Origin: Falsihalocynthiibacter arcticus | GTDB lineage: Bacteria; Pseudomonadota; Alphaproteobacteria; Rhodobacterales; Rhodobacteraceae | DNA length: 64,000 bases | Direction of reading: 5' to 3' | Assembly: GCF_000812665.2 (NCBI RefSeq) | Contig: NZ_CP014327.1 | Coordinates: 3,191,501 to 3,255,500, forward strand | In this document: positions 9,408-20,126 of the stretch, piece after piece | Layout of the letters: each line of letters begins with the position of its first letter | Position numbering within the stretch: the first letter of the stretch is position 1 | Notes under the pieces: model-generated | The model's input: the letters and a program-made list of their open reading frames with translations, nothing else | Told to the model about the DNA's origin: nothing | The model's database searches: none | Made by a program: the position numbers and the translations under genes

Positions 9408-9623
9408 AATGTCCTCCTCAAGGTGGCGCGAGGGTAGGTCAGGCATATTGACCCGTCAAGCGCCTTGGCAGAGGGCGTACAGTTTGCTACACCCTCGTTA
9501 TGAGACAATTTTGCGCCATTATTTGCATTTGTATTCCTGCTTAACATCAAAGCGGGCCGTCTTCTCATTTCCAATTGAAACCAAAGTTGATATGCCCGCG
9601 GCAAGCACCCGCGTGAGGACACT

Positions 9624-10997
9624 ATGGTTGAGATAAAACTACACAATACGAAAACCCGTCAAAAAGAGGTTTTTGAACCGATTGATGCCAAAAATGTGCG
9701 CATGTATGTCTGTGGGCCGACGGTCTATGATCGCGCCCACCTTGGGAATGCGCGGCCGGTTATTGTGTTTGATGTTTTGCAGCGTTTGCTGCGGCATGTG
9801 TATGGGGCGGAGCACGTCACCTATGTGCGCAATTTCACCGATGTAGATGACAAAATTAATGCGCGGGCGGCGGAAACTGGTCGCTCGATTGGCGAGATTT
9901 GTGACGAAACTATTGGCTGGTTCTTGGACGATATGCGGGCCGTGGGGGCGCAAGATCCCGATGAAATGCCACGGGCCACGCAATATATTCCCCAGATGGT
10001 CGCGATGATTGCCACGTTGATCGAAACGGGCCACGCCTATGCCGCCGAGGGGCATGTGCTTTTTGCGGTGGAAAGCTATGACAAATACGGAGCTCTTTCG
10101 GGGCGTTCGCTTGACGATATGATCGCGGGCGCGCGGGTCGAGGTGGCACCCTATAAGCGCAATCCGATGGACTTTGTGCTTTGGAAGCCGTCGGATTCAG
10201 CGACGCCAGGGTGGGAAAGCCCTTGGGGCTTTGGTCGTCCGGGGTGGCATATTGAGTGTTCGGCGATGGCCTATGAGTTGCTTGGGGATGAGTTTGACAT
10301 CCACGGCGGCGGCAATGATTTGATGTTCCCGCATCACGAAAACGAAGTGGCGCAAAGCTGTTGTGCACATCCCGAAGCGGAGTTCGCCAAGGTCTGGATG
10401 CACAATGAAATGTTGCAGGTTGAGGGCAAGAAAATGTCCAAAAGCTTGGGTAATTTCTTCACGGTGCGCAATTTGCTGGACCAAGGGGTTCCGGGCGAAG
10501 TGATCCGATTTGTGATGCTCTCGACGCATTATCGCAAACCGATGGACTGGACCGAAAAAAAACGGGACGAGGCCGAAAAAACGTTACGCAAGTGGCATGC
10601 GTTGACGGCGGGCATCGAACCCGCCCCCAACGCCGCCGCCGCAGTTGTGGAGGCCGTTGCCGACGATCTGAATACGGCGGGCGCGATCACGGTTTTGCAC
10701 CGCCTTGCTAGTGAAGGTGCGGTTGCGGAGCTTGCTGCGAGTGCGGCGTTCTTGGGTCTGCTTGGGGTAGATTTGGGGGATTGGACCGAGGAGACGGCGG
10801 CAGTTGATTTGGACGCCTTTGCAAAACGCCTAGCGGATGTGCGTCTTAACGCTATGGAGACAAAAGATTTCTCTGAGGTGGACCGCATTAAAAACGCGCT
10901 TCTTGCGGCGGGTGTTGAAGTGCGTATGTCGCGCGATGGCGTGGAGCTGTCGGCAGGGCCGCAGTTTGATGCGGCTAAGCTTGGGGACCTAAAATGA
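9624..10997 (+). CDS. cysS: Cysteinyl-tRNA synthetase
   Basis: Charges tRNA-Cys. The product has 457 residues, the family's usual length. The class I HIGH motif appears as [13 protein letters not shown] after [12 protein letters not shown] (the zinc/cysteine site). KMSKS appears as [14 protein letters not shown], and the zinc-binding [13 protein letters not shown] and [15 protein letters not shown] are intact. Start at ATG 9624 with GTGAGGA upstream. Its stop overlaps cimA by 4 bases, so cysS, cimA and the next gene look like one transcript. Confidence 0.98.
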   Translation: MVEIKLHNTKTRQKEVFEPIDAKNVRMYVCGPTVYDRAHLGNARPVIVFDVLQRLLRHVYGAEHVTYVRNFTDVDDKINARAAETGRSIGEICDETIGWFLDDMRAVGAQDPDEMPRATQYIPQMVAMIATLIETGHAYAAEGHVLFAVESYDKYGALSGRSLDDMIAGARVEVAPYKRNPMDFVLWKPSDSATPGWESPWGFGRPGWHIECSAMAYELLGDEFDIHGGGNDLMFPHHENEVAQSCCAHPEAEFAKVWMHNEMLQVEGKKMSKSLGNFFTVRNLLDQGVPGEVIRFVMLSTHYRKPMDWTEKKRDEAEKTLRKWHALTAGIEPAPNAAAAVVEAVADDLNTAGAITVLHRLASEGAVAELAASAAFLGLLGVDLGDWTEETAAVDLDAFAKRLADVRLNAMETKDFSEVDRIKNALLAAGVEVRMSRDGVELSAGPQFDAAKLGDLK

Positions 10998-12613
10998 GCA
11001 AAACCCGCCTTTACCTTTACGACACAACATTGCGCGACGGACAACAAACGCAGGGTGTGCAATTCTCAACCGACGAGAAGATCAGGATTGCCAAGGCGCT
11101 TGATGGTCTCGGTCTTGATTACATTGAGGGCGGCTGGCCCGGGGCAAACCCGACGGACAGCGCCTTTTTCGACGATGCACCAAAAACCCGCGCGATGATG
11201 ACTGCGTTTGGCATGACCAAACGCAGTGGCCGTAGTGCTGAAAACGACGACGTGCTTGCTGCGGTGATGAATGCGCGCACGCCTGCGGTTTGCCTTGTTG
11301 GCAAAAGCCACGATTTCCACGTTACCCGCGCGCTTGATATCCCACTTGAGGAAAATATCGACAATATTTCCGCCTCGATTGCCTATATTGTGGCGCAGGG
11401 GCGCGAGGCCCTGTTTGACGCGGAACATTTCTTTGACGGTTATAAAGCCAACCCCGAATATGCCCTCGCATGTTTGCGGGCTGCGCTCGACGCTGGTGCG
11501 CGGTGGGTCGTTTTATGCGATACCAATGGCGGCACTTTGCCCAGCGAGATTGGGCGGATTGTCTCGGCTGTGATCGCCACCGGAATTGAGGGCGCTAACG
11601 TCGGAATCCATACCCATAACGATACCGAAAATGCTGTCGCGGGGAGTCTTGCGGCGATTGAAGCGGGGGCGTGCCAAATCCAAGGGACGCTCAATGGTTT
11701 GGGTGAACGCTGTGGCAATGCCAACCTGACAACGCTGATTCCGACACTGATTTTGAAGCAGGATTATGCGGACCGATTTGAGACCGGAATTGAACGTAAG
11801 GCCCTGCTGGGGCTGACGAAGCTCAGCCGGATGCTGGATGATATTCTTAATCGCGTTCCTATGCGGCAAGCGCCCTATGTTGGGGCTAGCGCTTTTGCGC
11901 ATAAGGCGGGATTGCATGCTTCAGCGATCCTGAAAGATCCGACGACTTACGAGCACATCGATCCGGAACTTGTTGGAAACACACGGATAATACCGATGTC
12001 CAATCAGGCGGGGCAAAGCAATCTACGCAGTCGTTTGGCGAGCGCCGGCCTTGAGGTGGATGTCAAAAACCCGGCGCTGGCACGCATTCTTGAGGTGATC
12101 AAAGAGCGCGAGGACGAGGGCTATTCCTTTGACGTCGCGCAGGCGAGTTTTGAGCTTTTGGCGCGGCGCGAACTGGGCCTGTTGCCGGAGTTTTTCGAGG
12201 TAAAACGCTATAAGGTGACGGTCGAGCGGCGCAAAAATAAGCGCAACAAAATGGTGAGCCTTTCGGAAGCCGTGGTGGTTGTGAAAATCAACGGCGAGAA
12301 GAAAATGTCGGTGAGCGACTCGATGGACGAGGGCGGCACGGATCGCGGCCCTGTGAATGCGTTGATGCAGGCTTTGCTCAAGGATTTGGGTCCTTATCAG
12401 GACCTAATAGATGACATGCATCTGGTCGATTATAAGGTGCGGATCACCAATGGCGGCACCGAGGCTGTGACCCGCGTTGTGATTGATAGCGAAGATACGC
12501 AAGGGCGGCGTTGGTCCACCGTTGGCGCTTCGTCCAACATTGTGGATGCAAGCTTTGAGGCGCTTTTGGACGCGATTCAGTGGAAGCTGGTGCGCGACGT
12601 GAAGCTGCCATGA
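10994..12613 (+). CDS. cimA: (R)-citramalate synthase (CimA type)
   Basis: Condenses pyruvate with acetyl-CoA to citramalate, the entry to the threonine-independent isoleucine route. The product has 539 residues with the DRE-TIM start [17 protein letters not shown], the [15 protein letters not shown] segment that separates CimA from Leu[21 protein letters not shown] for metal binding and [17 protein letters not shown]. The C-terminal LeuA dimer/regulatory domain is present ([19 protein letters not shown]). Four-base ATGA overlaps on both sides point to translational coupling with cysS and the synthase-family gene. Confidence 0.94.
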   Translation: MSKTRLYLYDTTLRDGQQTQGVQFSTDEKIRIAKALDGLGLDYIEGGWPGANPTDSAFFDDAPKTRAMMTAFGMTKRSGRSAENDDVLAAVMNARTPAVCLVGKSHDFHVTRALDIPLEENIDNISASIAYIVAQGREALFDAEHFFDGYKANPEYALACLRAALDAGARWVVLCDTNGGTLPSEIGRIVSAVIATGIEGANVGIHTHNDTENAVAGSLAAIEAGACQIQGTLNGLGERCGNANLTTLIPTLILKQDYADRFETGIERKALLGLTKLSRMLDDILNRVPMRQAPYVGASAFAHKAGLHASAILKDPTTYEHIDPELVGNTRIIPMSNQAGQSNLRSRLASAGLEVDVKNPALARILEVIKEREDEGYSFDVAQASFELLARRELGLLPEFFEVKRYKVTVERRKNKRNKMVSLSEAVVVVKINGEKKMSVSDSMDEGGTDRGPVNALMQALLKDLGPYQDLIDDMHLVDYKVRITNGGTEAVTRVVIDSEDTQGRRWSTVGASSNIVDASFEALLDAIQWKLVRDVKLP

Positions 12614-13374
12614 TGGATTATGCAGTGTGTGCGGCGCTTGTGGAAAAGGGCGATCCAGATCGGTTTTTAGCGACGATGGCGGCGGCGCCTGCGTTGCGGG
12701 GAGGCTTGTTTACATTGGCGGCCTATAACCTTGAATTGGCTCGTGCGCCGTGGGCGAGCAAAGAGCCGATGATTGCAGAAATGCGGCTTCAGTGGTGGCG
12801 GGATTTGATTGATGAAATCGCGGCGAAAGGTGTGGTGCGTACACATGAAATTTCGGCATCTTTGGTGCAATGCGTGCAGGAATTTGGGCTTTCGGCCCAA
12901 AATCTAGACCAAATGGCGGCGGCGCGGCTTTGGGATGCTTACACTGAGCCCTTTGCCGATCAGGATGATTTTGACGAATATATTGATCACACGGCGGGGC
13001 ATTTGATGTGGATGGCTTGCCAGACGTTGGGGGCGCAGCCTGACGATGAGAGATCGGTGCGGGCCTATGCATACGGTGTCGGAGTTGCTGCGTGGCTTGC
13101 GGCGGTTGCTGATCTTGTGGAACGGGGAAAAATCCCGTTGCTCGACGGACGTGATGAAGGCGTAAAATCCCTTGCGCAACAGGGGTTGGAGCGTTTGCAA
13201 TCAGCCAAACCATCGCGCAATTTTGCCCCCGCTTTGCGGTGGGGATGGCAGGCGGAACCCTTGTTGAAGTTGGCGATCAAAAGCCCCGAACGGGTGGGCG
13301 ACGGTTCGCTGTATTTGCCAGAATTTTCCCGCAAAGCGCGGCTATTGCGCAAGTCGGTATTGGGGCGGTATTAG
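12610..13374 (+). CDS. Squalene/phytoene synthase family protein
   Basis: 254-residue member of the trans-isoprenyl diphosphate synthase (squalene/phytoene) family. Start chosen at the ATG at 12610 that overlaps the cimA stop by 4 bases. RGGLFTLAAYNLELARAPW and AEMRLQWWRDLIDEI are typical of the short alphaproteobacterial subgroup. The paired Asp-rich motifs of true squalene or phytoene synthases are weak here: only YTEPFADQDDFDEYIDHTAGHLMWMA resembles the active region. The enzymatic role is therefore uncertain. Its stop overlaps the convergent MFS gene stop (13371-13374). Confidence 0.8.
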   Translation: MMDYAVCAALVEKGDPDRFLATMAAAPALRGGLFTLAAYNLELARAPWASKEPMIAEMRLQWWRDLIDEIAAKGVVRTHEISASLVQCVQEFGLSAQNLDQMAAARLWDAYTEPFADQDDFDEYIDHTAGHLMWMACQTLGAQPDDERSVRAYAYGVGVAAWLAAVADLVERGKIPLLDGRDEGVKSLAQQGLERLQSAKPSRNFAPALRWGWQAEPLLKLAIKSPERVGDGSLYLPEFSRKARLLRKSVLGRY

Positions 13375-14581
13375 GCCGTTTGTTTGGGCTGCATCACCAG
13401 CCAAATCAAGGCACCGCCCGCGAGCACAAGGAAAGGGATCATCGCGAGATTGACGCTGGTCCAACCTTCAACTGGGGTGCCGCCGGAGCAATTCATCAAT
13501 CCGCCAGATGCCAGCGACGCCACAGTGACAAAGCCGAAAACGATCATATCATTCAAGCCCTGCATCCGCCCGCGTTCCTCGGGGGTGTGGGCCGTGGCGA
13601 GCATGGTTGTCGCGCCGATAAAGCCAAAGTTCCAGCCCATGCCGAGCAACACGAGCGCGACATAGAAGTTCGTCAACTCGACACCTGCAAGGGCGACAAC
13701 GCCTGCGAGTGCGAGGATCGCGAGGCCCGTTGCGACGATTTTTTCAACACCGAACCGCACAATAAGGTGCCCCGTGAAGAAGCTGGGGGCGAACATGGCC
13801 AAGACGTGGCCGGTCACGACATTTGCCGCGTCGTCATTGCCAAATCCGCATCCAACCACCGCGAGGGGCGTGGAAGTCATCACCAAGTTCATCAGGGCGT
13901 AGGAAACCATCGCGCAGATCACGGCGACAAGGATGCGCGGTGATTTGATCATTTCCCAGCGGGTGCGGCCTTTGACATCGTGCACGCTTGGTTTGGGCGG
14001 CGTTGGGATGTCGAGCGCGAAGAACAAAAGCGAGCCGACCAGATTGAGTACGATGACCGTTAAGTAGACGCCCATGAAGGGGATCGCGGTGCTGTCGACT
14101 GTGAGTTTACCCAATTGCGGTCCGATGAATGCCGAAAGAAGTCCGCCCGCCATAACCCACGAAATAGCCTTGGCGCGGAAGTCCTCGGGGCAGTATCGAT
14201 GGCGGCAAACCGGAAAAACCCCTGCGAAGACATATAGATGCCGGTGATTAAGCTGCCCAGAAGGAGGAGGGCGAAAGTATCGGAATAAAGGCCATAGGCA
14301 CTGATGGCCGCGCCGATCATGCCGCTAAATGCACCGACGAAAAATCCGATCTGGCGGCCAAATTTCTGCATAACGGCCGAGAGCGGCGATGCGGCCAGCA
14401 TTGACCCCATCACAATCATCGAAATAGGCAAGGTGGCAAAACAAATGTTTGTCGCCATGTTTTGCCCTGCAAGGCCTGCGTAAGTGAAGATCATCGACAT
14501 CTGGGCGCCCAAAATAGCTTGGGCGGCAACAAGGACGAGAACATTTTTACGGGCGCGAGACAGCGATTGAATTTCGGTCAT
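13371..14581 (-). pseudogene. MFS transporter, frameshifted by one base
   Basis: A 12-helix major facilitator read in two frames. The N-terminal part (VLVLVAAQAILGAQMSMIF to SQGFFRFAAIDTAP) stops being sensible at a C4 run (plus-strand GGGG, 14187-14190). The rest continues one frame over from EDFRAKAISWVMAGGLL to the end at 13371. The gene length is 2 modulo 3, and adding one C gives TAPEDFRAKA and a 403-residue protein of normal MFS size. I start it at ATG 14579-14581. Substrate unknown. Either a real inactivating loss or a homopolymer error in the sequence; the downstream frame shows no other decay, which favours error or a very recent mutation. Confidence 0.85.
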
Positions 14582-14632
14582 GCGCAATTCGTAGCGGCGA
14601 AACCCCGCTGGTGAAACCCCAAAAAGTGCAAT

Positions 14633-15907
14633 TCAGTTTTTATCAATTATATGGGCAAAAGATCCGCAGATATTTGCCTGAAGAAGGCCCATCGGAGGCA
14701 GGGCGTTTCCTTCGGAATCCGTAGCTTCAAACAGGGGTGTTCCTTGCGCGCGCAACGTCGTTGCATAGTGAAATTCATGGGCTTTGAAATGGCCGTTAAA
14801 TGGCCCCGCGTCGGCATACAGGTCGCGGTAACCCAGATGCAGTTTACGGGTTTCAAAGCTCGTTTCAACGGGCAAAAGGCCGAGCATTTCATGACGCGCG
14901 CCCTTTGCATCAATCAAGCCTTCCCCCAAAGCCATATAACCACCGCATTCGCCGTAGATTTGGGTGCCTTTTTGTGCGGCAGTTCTGATGGAGGCCTTGA
15001 AAATACCAGCATTCGCAAGGGTTTCGGCAAAAAGTTCCGGATAGCCACCAGGGAGAAAAAGGAAGTCAGAGGCGGGGGCCGCTTCGTTATTCAAGGGCGA
15101 AAAAAACGCGATCTCTGCGCCGGAAGCCCGCCAATCCGACAACATATGCGGGTAGGCGAAGGCGAAGGCGGCATCCTGCGCCACGGCGATGCGTTGCGCG
15201 GGAGGGCACAAGCGGGTGGCGGTATTTGAGGGGCGAGGAGGGCGCGCGAGAGCGAGGAGGGCGTTGAGGTCTATGGCCTGGCCGATTTCGTTGGCTGCTG
15301 TCTCAAGAAACGCTTCCAAATCGGGGTGTTCACCTGCTTGCACCAAACCAAGGTGACGTGAGGGGCGCGAAAGCGCATCCGAACGATGAACCGCACCTAA
15401 AACGGGCACTCCCAAGGGCGTGAGCGCCTGACGCAACATGGCTTCGTGCCGCGCGGACCCCACGCGATTGAGGATGACACCCGCGATAGTCACATCGGAT
15501 GCAAACCCTGCGAAGCCTGCCACCAAAGGCGCGATCGATTGCGCGGTTTTTGAGGCGTCAACGATCAAGACAACGGGCACGGCGAGGATGCGCGCGATGT
15601 CGGCACTAGACCCTTTACCGGAGGGCGGCGCACCGTCGAACAGGCCCATCGCGCCCTCAATCAGGAGCGGCCCGTCGCCCGCGGCCAAAGCGCGGATGCG
15701 ATCGGGGGACATGGCCCATGCATCAAGGTTCAGACAGGTTTGCCCTGCTGCGGCCTCGTGAAAACGGGGGTCAATATAATCTGGGCCGGATTTCGCGCCG
15801 CGCACGGGAATGCCCGCATTTCTGAGTGCCCGCAAAAGGCCCAAAGTGATCGTGGTTTTCCCCGCACCTGAGGTCGGAGCCGCGAGGAGGATCGCGCCAG
15901 ATGTCAC
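14633..15907 (-). CDS. cobB: Cobyrinate a,c-diamide synthase CobB
   Basis: ATP- and glutamine-dependent amidation of cobyrinic (or hydrogenobyrinic) acid side chains a and c in B12 synthesis. The product has 424 residues. The N-terminal P-loop-like domain has LLAAPTSGAGKTTITLGLLR, KSGPDYIDPRFH and EGAMGLFDG. The C-terminal glutaminase-type domain has FLFLPGGYPELFAE and the nucleophile in YGECGGYMALGEGL, and ends with GHFKAHEFHYAT. It starts 4 bases inside the end of cobA, on the same strand, so the two are coupled. Confidence 0.95.
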   Translation of the reverse strand: MTSGAILLAAPTSGAGKTTITLGLLRALRNAGIPVRGAKSGPDYIDPRFHEAAAGQTCLNLDAWAMSPDRIRALAAGDGPLLIEGAMGLFDGAPPSGKGSSADIARILAVPVVLIVDASKTAQSIAPLVAGFAGFASDVTIAGVILNRVGSARHEAMLRQALTPLGVPVLGAVHRSDALSRPSRHLGLVQAGEHPDLEAFLETAANEIGQAIDLNALLALARPPRPSNTATRLCPPAQRIAVAQDAAFAFAYPHMLSDWRASGAEIAFFSPLNNEAAPASDFLFLPGGYPELFAETLANAGIFKASIRTAAQKGTQIYGECGGYMALGEGLIDAKGARHEMLGLLPVETSFETRKLHLGYRDLYADAGPFNGHFKAHEFHYATTLRAQGTPLFEATDSEGNALPPMGLLQANICGSFAHIIDKN

Positions 15908-16779
15908 CGTTCTTCGGCGGGGCGACCGCGCCCGAGCGGATCAAGGTTGCGCGCGGGTTTGCCCTCAAGCATCCCTTGCCAATCCAAAACTTGCCGCATC
16001 TTAACCGAACGCCCAATGCAAATAATCGCGGGCGGCTCAAGATCGCTGGCTTCAATATCGGCGACCACATTTTCAAGCGTGGTTTCAAGGACCTGCTGGT
16101 TTTTCGTCGTGGCTTCGGTGACGACGGCAACGGGTTCATCGGCCGCGCGCCCCGCATCAAGAAGGGCGCCTGCAATCCGCGCGATATGTTTCATTCCCAT
16201 ATAAATAACGAGAACCTGCGAGCCTTGCGAAATGGCTTTCCAGTTGAGATTGGTTGTTTCGCCCGTCTGGTCATGGCCCGTCACAAAGGTCACCGATTGG
16301 TTTACATCGCGGTGGGTCACGGGAATGCCCGCATAAGCCAGCCCGCCAATTCCCGCCGAAATGCCGGGGATAATGCGCACGGGAACATCGTGTTGCACCA
16401 GCGTTTGCGCCTCTTCGCCACCGCGTCCAAAAACAAAAGGGTCGCCGCCTTTAAGCCGCAAAACCCGCCGTCCTGCTTTGGCCAAATCAACAAGCGTCAG
16501 GGAGATATCTTGTTGTTTTGCCGAGGGTTTCCCGCCCCGCTTGCCTGCGTAAATCAATTCGGCATCGGGGCGTGCCCAGGCCAGAATATCCTTCTGAACA
16601 AGCGCGTCATAGACAATCACGTCAGCCTGTTGCAGCGCGTTCAAGCCATGCAAAGTCATTAGCCCAGGATCGCCGGGGCCAGCGCCACAAAGCCAAACCC
16701 ATCCAGGTAAAAGTTCAGGCCAGTCTCCCGTCGGGAGAACAGCAGAATGGGAAGCGGCGCGTGGCGTTGAATCAGTCAT
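15904..16779 (-). CDS. cobA: Uroporphyrinogen-III C-methyltransferase CobA
   Basis: Two SAM-dependent methylations of uroporphyrinogen III to precorrin-2, the branch point to B12 and siroheme. The product has 291 residues with an extra N-terminal lead of about 28. Motifs: VWLCGAGPGDPGLMTLHGL, VIVYDALVQ, AGKRGGKPSAKQQDI, VLRLKGGDPFVFGRGGEEA, and IPGISAGIGGLAYAGIPVTH. There is no siroheme-synthase fusion. It runs divergently from cbiD with a 95-base gap that would hold both promoters; I see no cobalamin riboswitch in that short space. Confidence 0.95.
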   Translation of the reverse strand: MTDSTPRAASHSAVLPTGDWPELLPGWVWLCGAGPGDPGLMTLHGLNALQQADVIVYDALVQKDILAWARPDAELIYAGKRGGKPSAKQQDISLTLVDLAKAGRRVLRLKGGDPFVFGRGGEEAQTLVQHDVPVRIIPGISAGIGGLAYAGIPVTHRDVNQSVTFVTGHDQTGETTNLNWKAISQGSQVLVIYMGMKHIARIAGALLDAGRAADEPVAVVTEATTKNQQVLETTLENVVADIEASDLEPPAIICIGRSVKMRQVLDWQGMLEGKPARNLDPLGRGRPAEER

Positions 16780-16874
16780 ATCCCCTTATGCCCCGTTGTT
16801 GGGGCGGCGGAAAGTCTGGAAACGCTCTGAATTGAGCAATTGGCGACAGGAATTTAGTCGTTATAGTCGCGGTG

Positions 16875-17921
16875 ATGACATTAGAGCCCAAAGAATTGCG
16901 TCGTGGCTGGACCACGGGCGCCTGTGCGACCGCCGCGACCAAGGCGGCGTTGGTGCACCTATGGGGCGGGGCGTTCGAGGAGGAGGTCTCGATCACGCTT
17001 CCGCGCGGCGAGACACCGGATTTTACATTGGCAGAAACCGCATTTGGCACAGACTGGGCCGAGGCCGCGATTATCAAAGACGCGGGCGACGATCCCGATG
17101 TCACCCATGGCGCGATGATCCGGTCGCGCGTCACTTTGGGTGGCCACGGCATCCGTTTTAAGGCAGGGGCTGGCGTTGGAACCGTCACTAAGCCGGGCTT
17201 GCCGATTGGCGTAGGAGAACCTGCGATCAATCCGGTGCCGCGCCAAATGATGCAGGATATTGTGGCAGAAATGGCGGCGAAATACGGCGCCGACCCACAG
17301 GTTGAAATCGAAATATCCATTGATAATGGGTTGGAAATCGCCAAGAAAACATGGAATCCGCGCCTTGGGATTGTCGGCGGCCTTTCGGTTTTAGGCACGA
17401 CGGGCGTTGTGCGCCCGTTCAGTTGCTCGGCGTGGATCGCCTCTATTCACCGTGGGATCGATGTGGCGCGGGCAACGGGGCTAACACATGTCGCAGGATG
17501 TACGGGGGCCACGAGCGAAAAAGTGGTGCAGGGCCTCTATGATCTCCCCCTGGAGGCGATGCTGGATATGGGCGATTTTGCGGGTGGATTGTTGAAATAC
17601 TTGCGAAAGCATCCAGTAGAACGAGTCACGATTGGCGGTGGCATTGGCAAAATGGTAAAACTTGCGCAGGGGGCAGTTGATTTGCATTCTGGGCGCAGTC
17701 AGGTGGATTTCTCACGGCTGGCTGAATTATGTGACGATGCTAGTATATGCGACATGAATACGGCCTTGCAAGTCTATGAAAAAATAGGAAAACCTCTTGC
17801 AAATGATGTGGCGCGTGAGGCGTTACTCCAAATCCGAAAACAACTCCGAGACACGCCAATTCAGGTGGATGTGGTGATTATTGACCGTGTTGGTTTGGTG
17901 ATTGGGCGGGCGCAAGAATGA
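16875..17921 (+). CDS. cbiD: Cobalt-precorrin-5B C1-methyltransferase CbiD
   Basis: Methylates C1 in the corrin ring pathway. The product has 348 residues from the ATG at 16875; an in-frame GTG three bases earlier is the alternative. Signature LRRGWTTGACATAATKAAL opens the protein, with VGTVTKPGLPIGVGEPAINP, LGIVGGLSVLGTTGVVRPFS, and GGGIGKMVKLAQGAVDLHS further on. The gene overlaps cobK by 4 bases and continues the divergent B12 block with cobA-cobB. Confidence 0.95.
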   Translation: MTLEPKELRRGWTTGACATAATKAALVHLWGGAFEEEVSITLPRGETPDFTLAETAFGTDWAEAAIIKDAGDDPDVTHGAMIRSRVTLGGHGIRFKAGAGVGTVTKPGLPIGVGEPAINPVPRQMMQDIVAEMAAKYGADPQVEIEISIDNGLEIAKKTWNPRLGIVGGLSVLGTTGVVRPFSCSAWIASIHRGIDVARATGLTHVAGCTGATSEKVVQGLYDLPLEAMLDMGDFAGGLLKYLRKHPVERVTIGGGIGKMVKLAQGAVDLHSGRSQVDFSRLAELCDDASICDMNTALQVYEKIGKPLANDVAREALLQIRKQLRDTPIQVDVVIIDRVGLVIGRAQE

Positions 17922-18676
17922 CCAAAACACTGAAAATCCTCCTTCTTTCAGGGTCGGGAGAAGCGCGCCGTTTAGCAGAATTTTTGTCTCGGGATCAGAG
18001 TGTTACCGTGGTTTCTTCTTTGGCTGGTGTAACGCGGCAACCAACGGTTTTGCCGGTTAGCACACGTATCGGTGGGTTTGGCGGCTATGCGGCGCAGCGT
18101 GATTATATTTTGGGCGAATGTTTTGGCGCGGTTATAGACGCCACACATCCGTTTGCAGCACGGATTTCCGAGCGCACGCAAGAAATTTGCAGCGAAATTT
18201 CAGTGCCTTACCTGCATATTCGGCGGCCAGAGTGGCAGGCCGTACCAGAAGATGATTGGACGATGATCGACAACTCAGCCGAAGCGAAGGATCATATTCC
18301 AGCCGGATCTGTTGTATTTCTCGCGACGGGGCGCAGCACTTTGGCGTCGTTCGAAAATCTATCGGAAATGACATTGATTTGCCGGCAAATTGACCCGCCC
18401 GACAGTCCATTTCCGTATAAGAACGGGCGTTACCTCGTTGGAAAACCACCGTTTTCAGTAGAAGACGAGGTGGCGTTGTTTCGCGACTTGGATGTAGACG
18501 TGCTCGTCGTAAAGAACGCCGGCGGGGAGCCTAGCCGTACGAAGCTTGATGCGGCACGCCTTCTTGGTCTTCCGGTCTTGATGTTGCGCCGTCCACCGAT
18601 GCTCTCGGGCGATCATGTGGAAACCGTTTCTGAGGCCCTTTCGTGGATTAAGAACCTCCAAGAAGGATCTGCATGA
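17918..18676 (+). CDS. cobK: Precorrin-6A / cobalt-precorrin-6A reductase
   Basis: NAD(P)H-dependent reduction of the corrin macrocycle. The product has 252 residues with family motifs LLLSGSGEARRLAEFL, RIGGFGG, VIDATHPFAARISERTQEIC, and VLVVKNAGGEPSRTKLDAARLL near the C-terminus, which are strongly conserved in CobK/CbiJ. Four-base overlaps connect it to cbiD before it and to the glycosylase gene after it. Confidence 0.94.
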   Translation: MTKTLKILLLSGSGEARRLAEFLSRDQSVTVVSSLAGVTRQPTVLPVSTRIGGFGGYAAQRDYILGECFGAVIDATHPFAARISERTQEICSEISVPYLHIRRPEWQAVPEDDWTMIDNSAEAKDHIPAGSVVFLATGRSTLASFENLSEMTLICRQIDPPDSPFPYKNGRYLVGKPPFSVEDEVALFRDLDVDVLVVKNAGGEPSRTKLDAARLLGLPVLMLRRPPMLSGDHVETVSEALSWIKNLQEGSA

Positions 18677-19293
18677 TAATAGAAAGTTTGGAAGATGTTG
18701 AAAGACATGCAGAGAGGCTTGTCGCGCTTGAGCCACGGTTCGCACCTGCCTATCATGCGACAGGGCCGCTTCCTTTGCGCCGTAGGAAAGACGGGTTTGC
18801 CGCGCTGTTTGATGCCATCATTAGCCAACAAGTGAGCGTTGCCTCCGCGAATGCAATTTCAAAACGGCTGAAAGACGCAAAAATGATGGGGCCGCGCAAA
18901 ATCATCGCGGCCAGCGACGCAGAATTGCGCGACCTTGGCTTGAGTCGTCAAAAGGTGCGCTATGCCCGTGCCCTAGCGGAGGCGCGGATCGATTACGCCG
19001 CATTGCGCACGGCATCCAGCGATGACGTCATCAAAACCCTCACCGAAGTTCCTGGAATTGGCGCGTGGACCGCCGAGATTTATACAATGTTTTCATTGGG
19101 TCACGCGGATGTCTTCGCACCAGGAGATTTGGCGCTTCAGGAAAGTGCGCGCTTGCTCTTTGGTCTGCCGGACCGCCCAAAAGAGCGTGCATTTCGCGAA
19201 ATGGCCGAAGCATGGTCGCCCCATCGGGCGGTTGCGGCGCGGCTGCTCTGGGCCTATTACCACATAGCAAAACAACGAGAAGGCATCCGATGA
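18673..19293 (+). CDS. DNA-3-methyladenine glycosylase II (AlkA-like HhH family)
   Basis: Removes alkylated bases from DNA. The product has 206 residues, lacking the N-terminal domain of E. coli AlkA and so belonging to the short type. Visible are FAALFDAIISQQVSVASANAI, the helix-hairpin-helix LTEVPGIGAWTAEIYTMFSL, and the catalytic Asp in FAPGDLALQESARLLF. It overlaps cobK and the following esterase gene by 4 bases each, so it is part of the same transcript though unrelated in function. Confidence 0.9.
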   Translation: MIIESLEDVERHAERLVALEPRFAPAYHATGPLPLRRRKDGFAALFDAIISQQVSVASANAISKRLKDAKMMGPRKIIAASDAELRDLGLSRQKVRYARALAEARIDYAALRTASSDDVIKTLTEVPGIGAWTAEIYTMFSLGHADVFAPGDLALQESARLLFGLPDRPKERAFREMAEAWSPHRAVAARLLWAYYHIAKQREGIR

Positions 19294-19954
19294 CACGCAC
19301 TCTGAAATACACCTCGCGCGCACCTGTTTCTGGCACCACAAAATCCATCGTGGTTTTGCTGCACGGGTACGGCGCGAATGGCGCGGATTTGATGGGGTTG
19401 GCCGATCCATTGGGACCCAACCTCAAAGACACGGCCTTTTTCGCACCTGACGCCCCGAAACTATTCCGGGGGCGCCGTTTGGATTTCAGTGGTTCCCGAT
19501 TCCATGGATCGACGGTAGCAGTGAAGCACAGGCTGAGGCTGGCCTCAAATTGGCGAGCGAGGACCTGAACGCATTTTTGGACGGTATTTTGGCGGAAAAT
19601 GACGTCGCGCCAGAGAATTGCGTGCTGTTGGGCTTTTCCCAAGGCACGATGATGGCCCTCCATGTGGCCCCGCGGCGTGCTAAGCCCTTCGCCGGTGTTG
19701 TAGCCTTCTCTGGCCGACTGTTAGCGCCAGAAAAGCTTGCTCAAGAAACGGTAAGCAAACCGCCAGTTATCCTCATCCACGGTGATCAGGATGACGTGGT
19801 CCCAATTCAAAGCATGGCGGATGCGGGCGACGCGTTGGTTGCGGCAGGATTTGACGTTTATGCGCATGTCATGGAAGGCACAGCACACGGAATCGGCCCC
19901 GACGGGTTGTCTTCGGCCAATCAATTTTTAATGCAAAAATTGGGGTATATTTAG
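19290..19954 (+). pseudogene. Phospholipase/carboxylesterase (alpha/beta hydrolase), frameshifted by one base
   Basis: YpfH-type esterase split across two frames. The first part gives TRTLKYTSRAPVSGTTKSIV, VLLHGYGANGADLMGLADPL and FFAPDAP up to a C4 run at 19453-19456. One frame over, it continues PGAPFGFQWFPIPWIDGSSE and keeps the whole triad: Ser in LLGFSQGTMMAL, Asp in HGDQDDVVPI and His in GTAHGIGPDG. Length is 2 modulo 3; adding one C restores DAPE and a 221-residue enzyme. Same defect type as five other genes in the window, so a sequence error is a serious alternative to a real mutation. Confidence 0.85.
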
Positions 19955-20126
19955 CGCTTTTTTGCGTCACATTGACGTTACCTTGTTAATATAAAGTCAA
20001 TCGCAGGCAGTTCACCACATCAGGAGGCTTGCCACCGCGTTGGAGCTATATATAGTTATCCACAGGCTAGGGCGAGATCCTCGCTCTGGTGCTGGGTACA
20101 GTAGACAGGGTAGGGATTTTTGACCC

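Noticed and set aside
16780-16874. Cobalamin riboswitch between cobA and cbiD
   Set aside because: The gap is only 95 bases and I see no B12-box-like sequence; a riboswitch would need about twice that.
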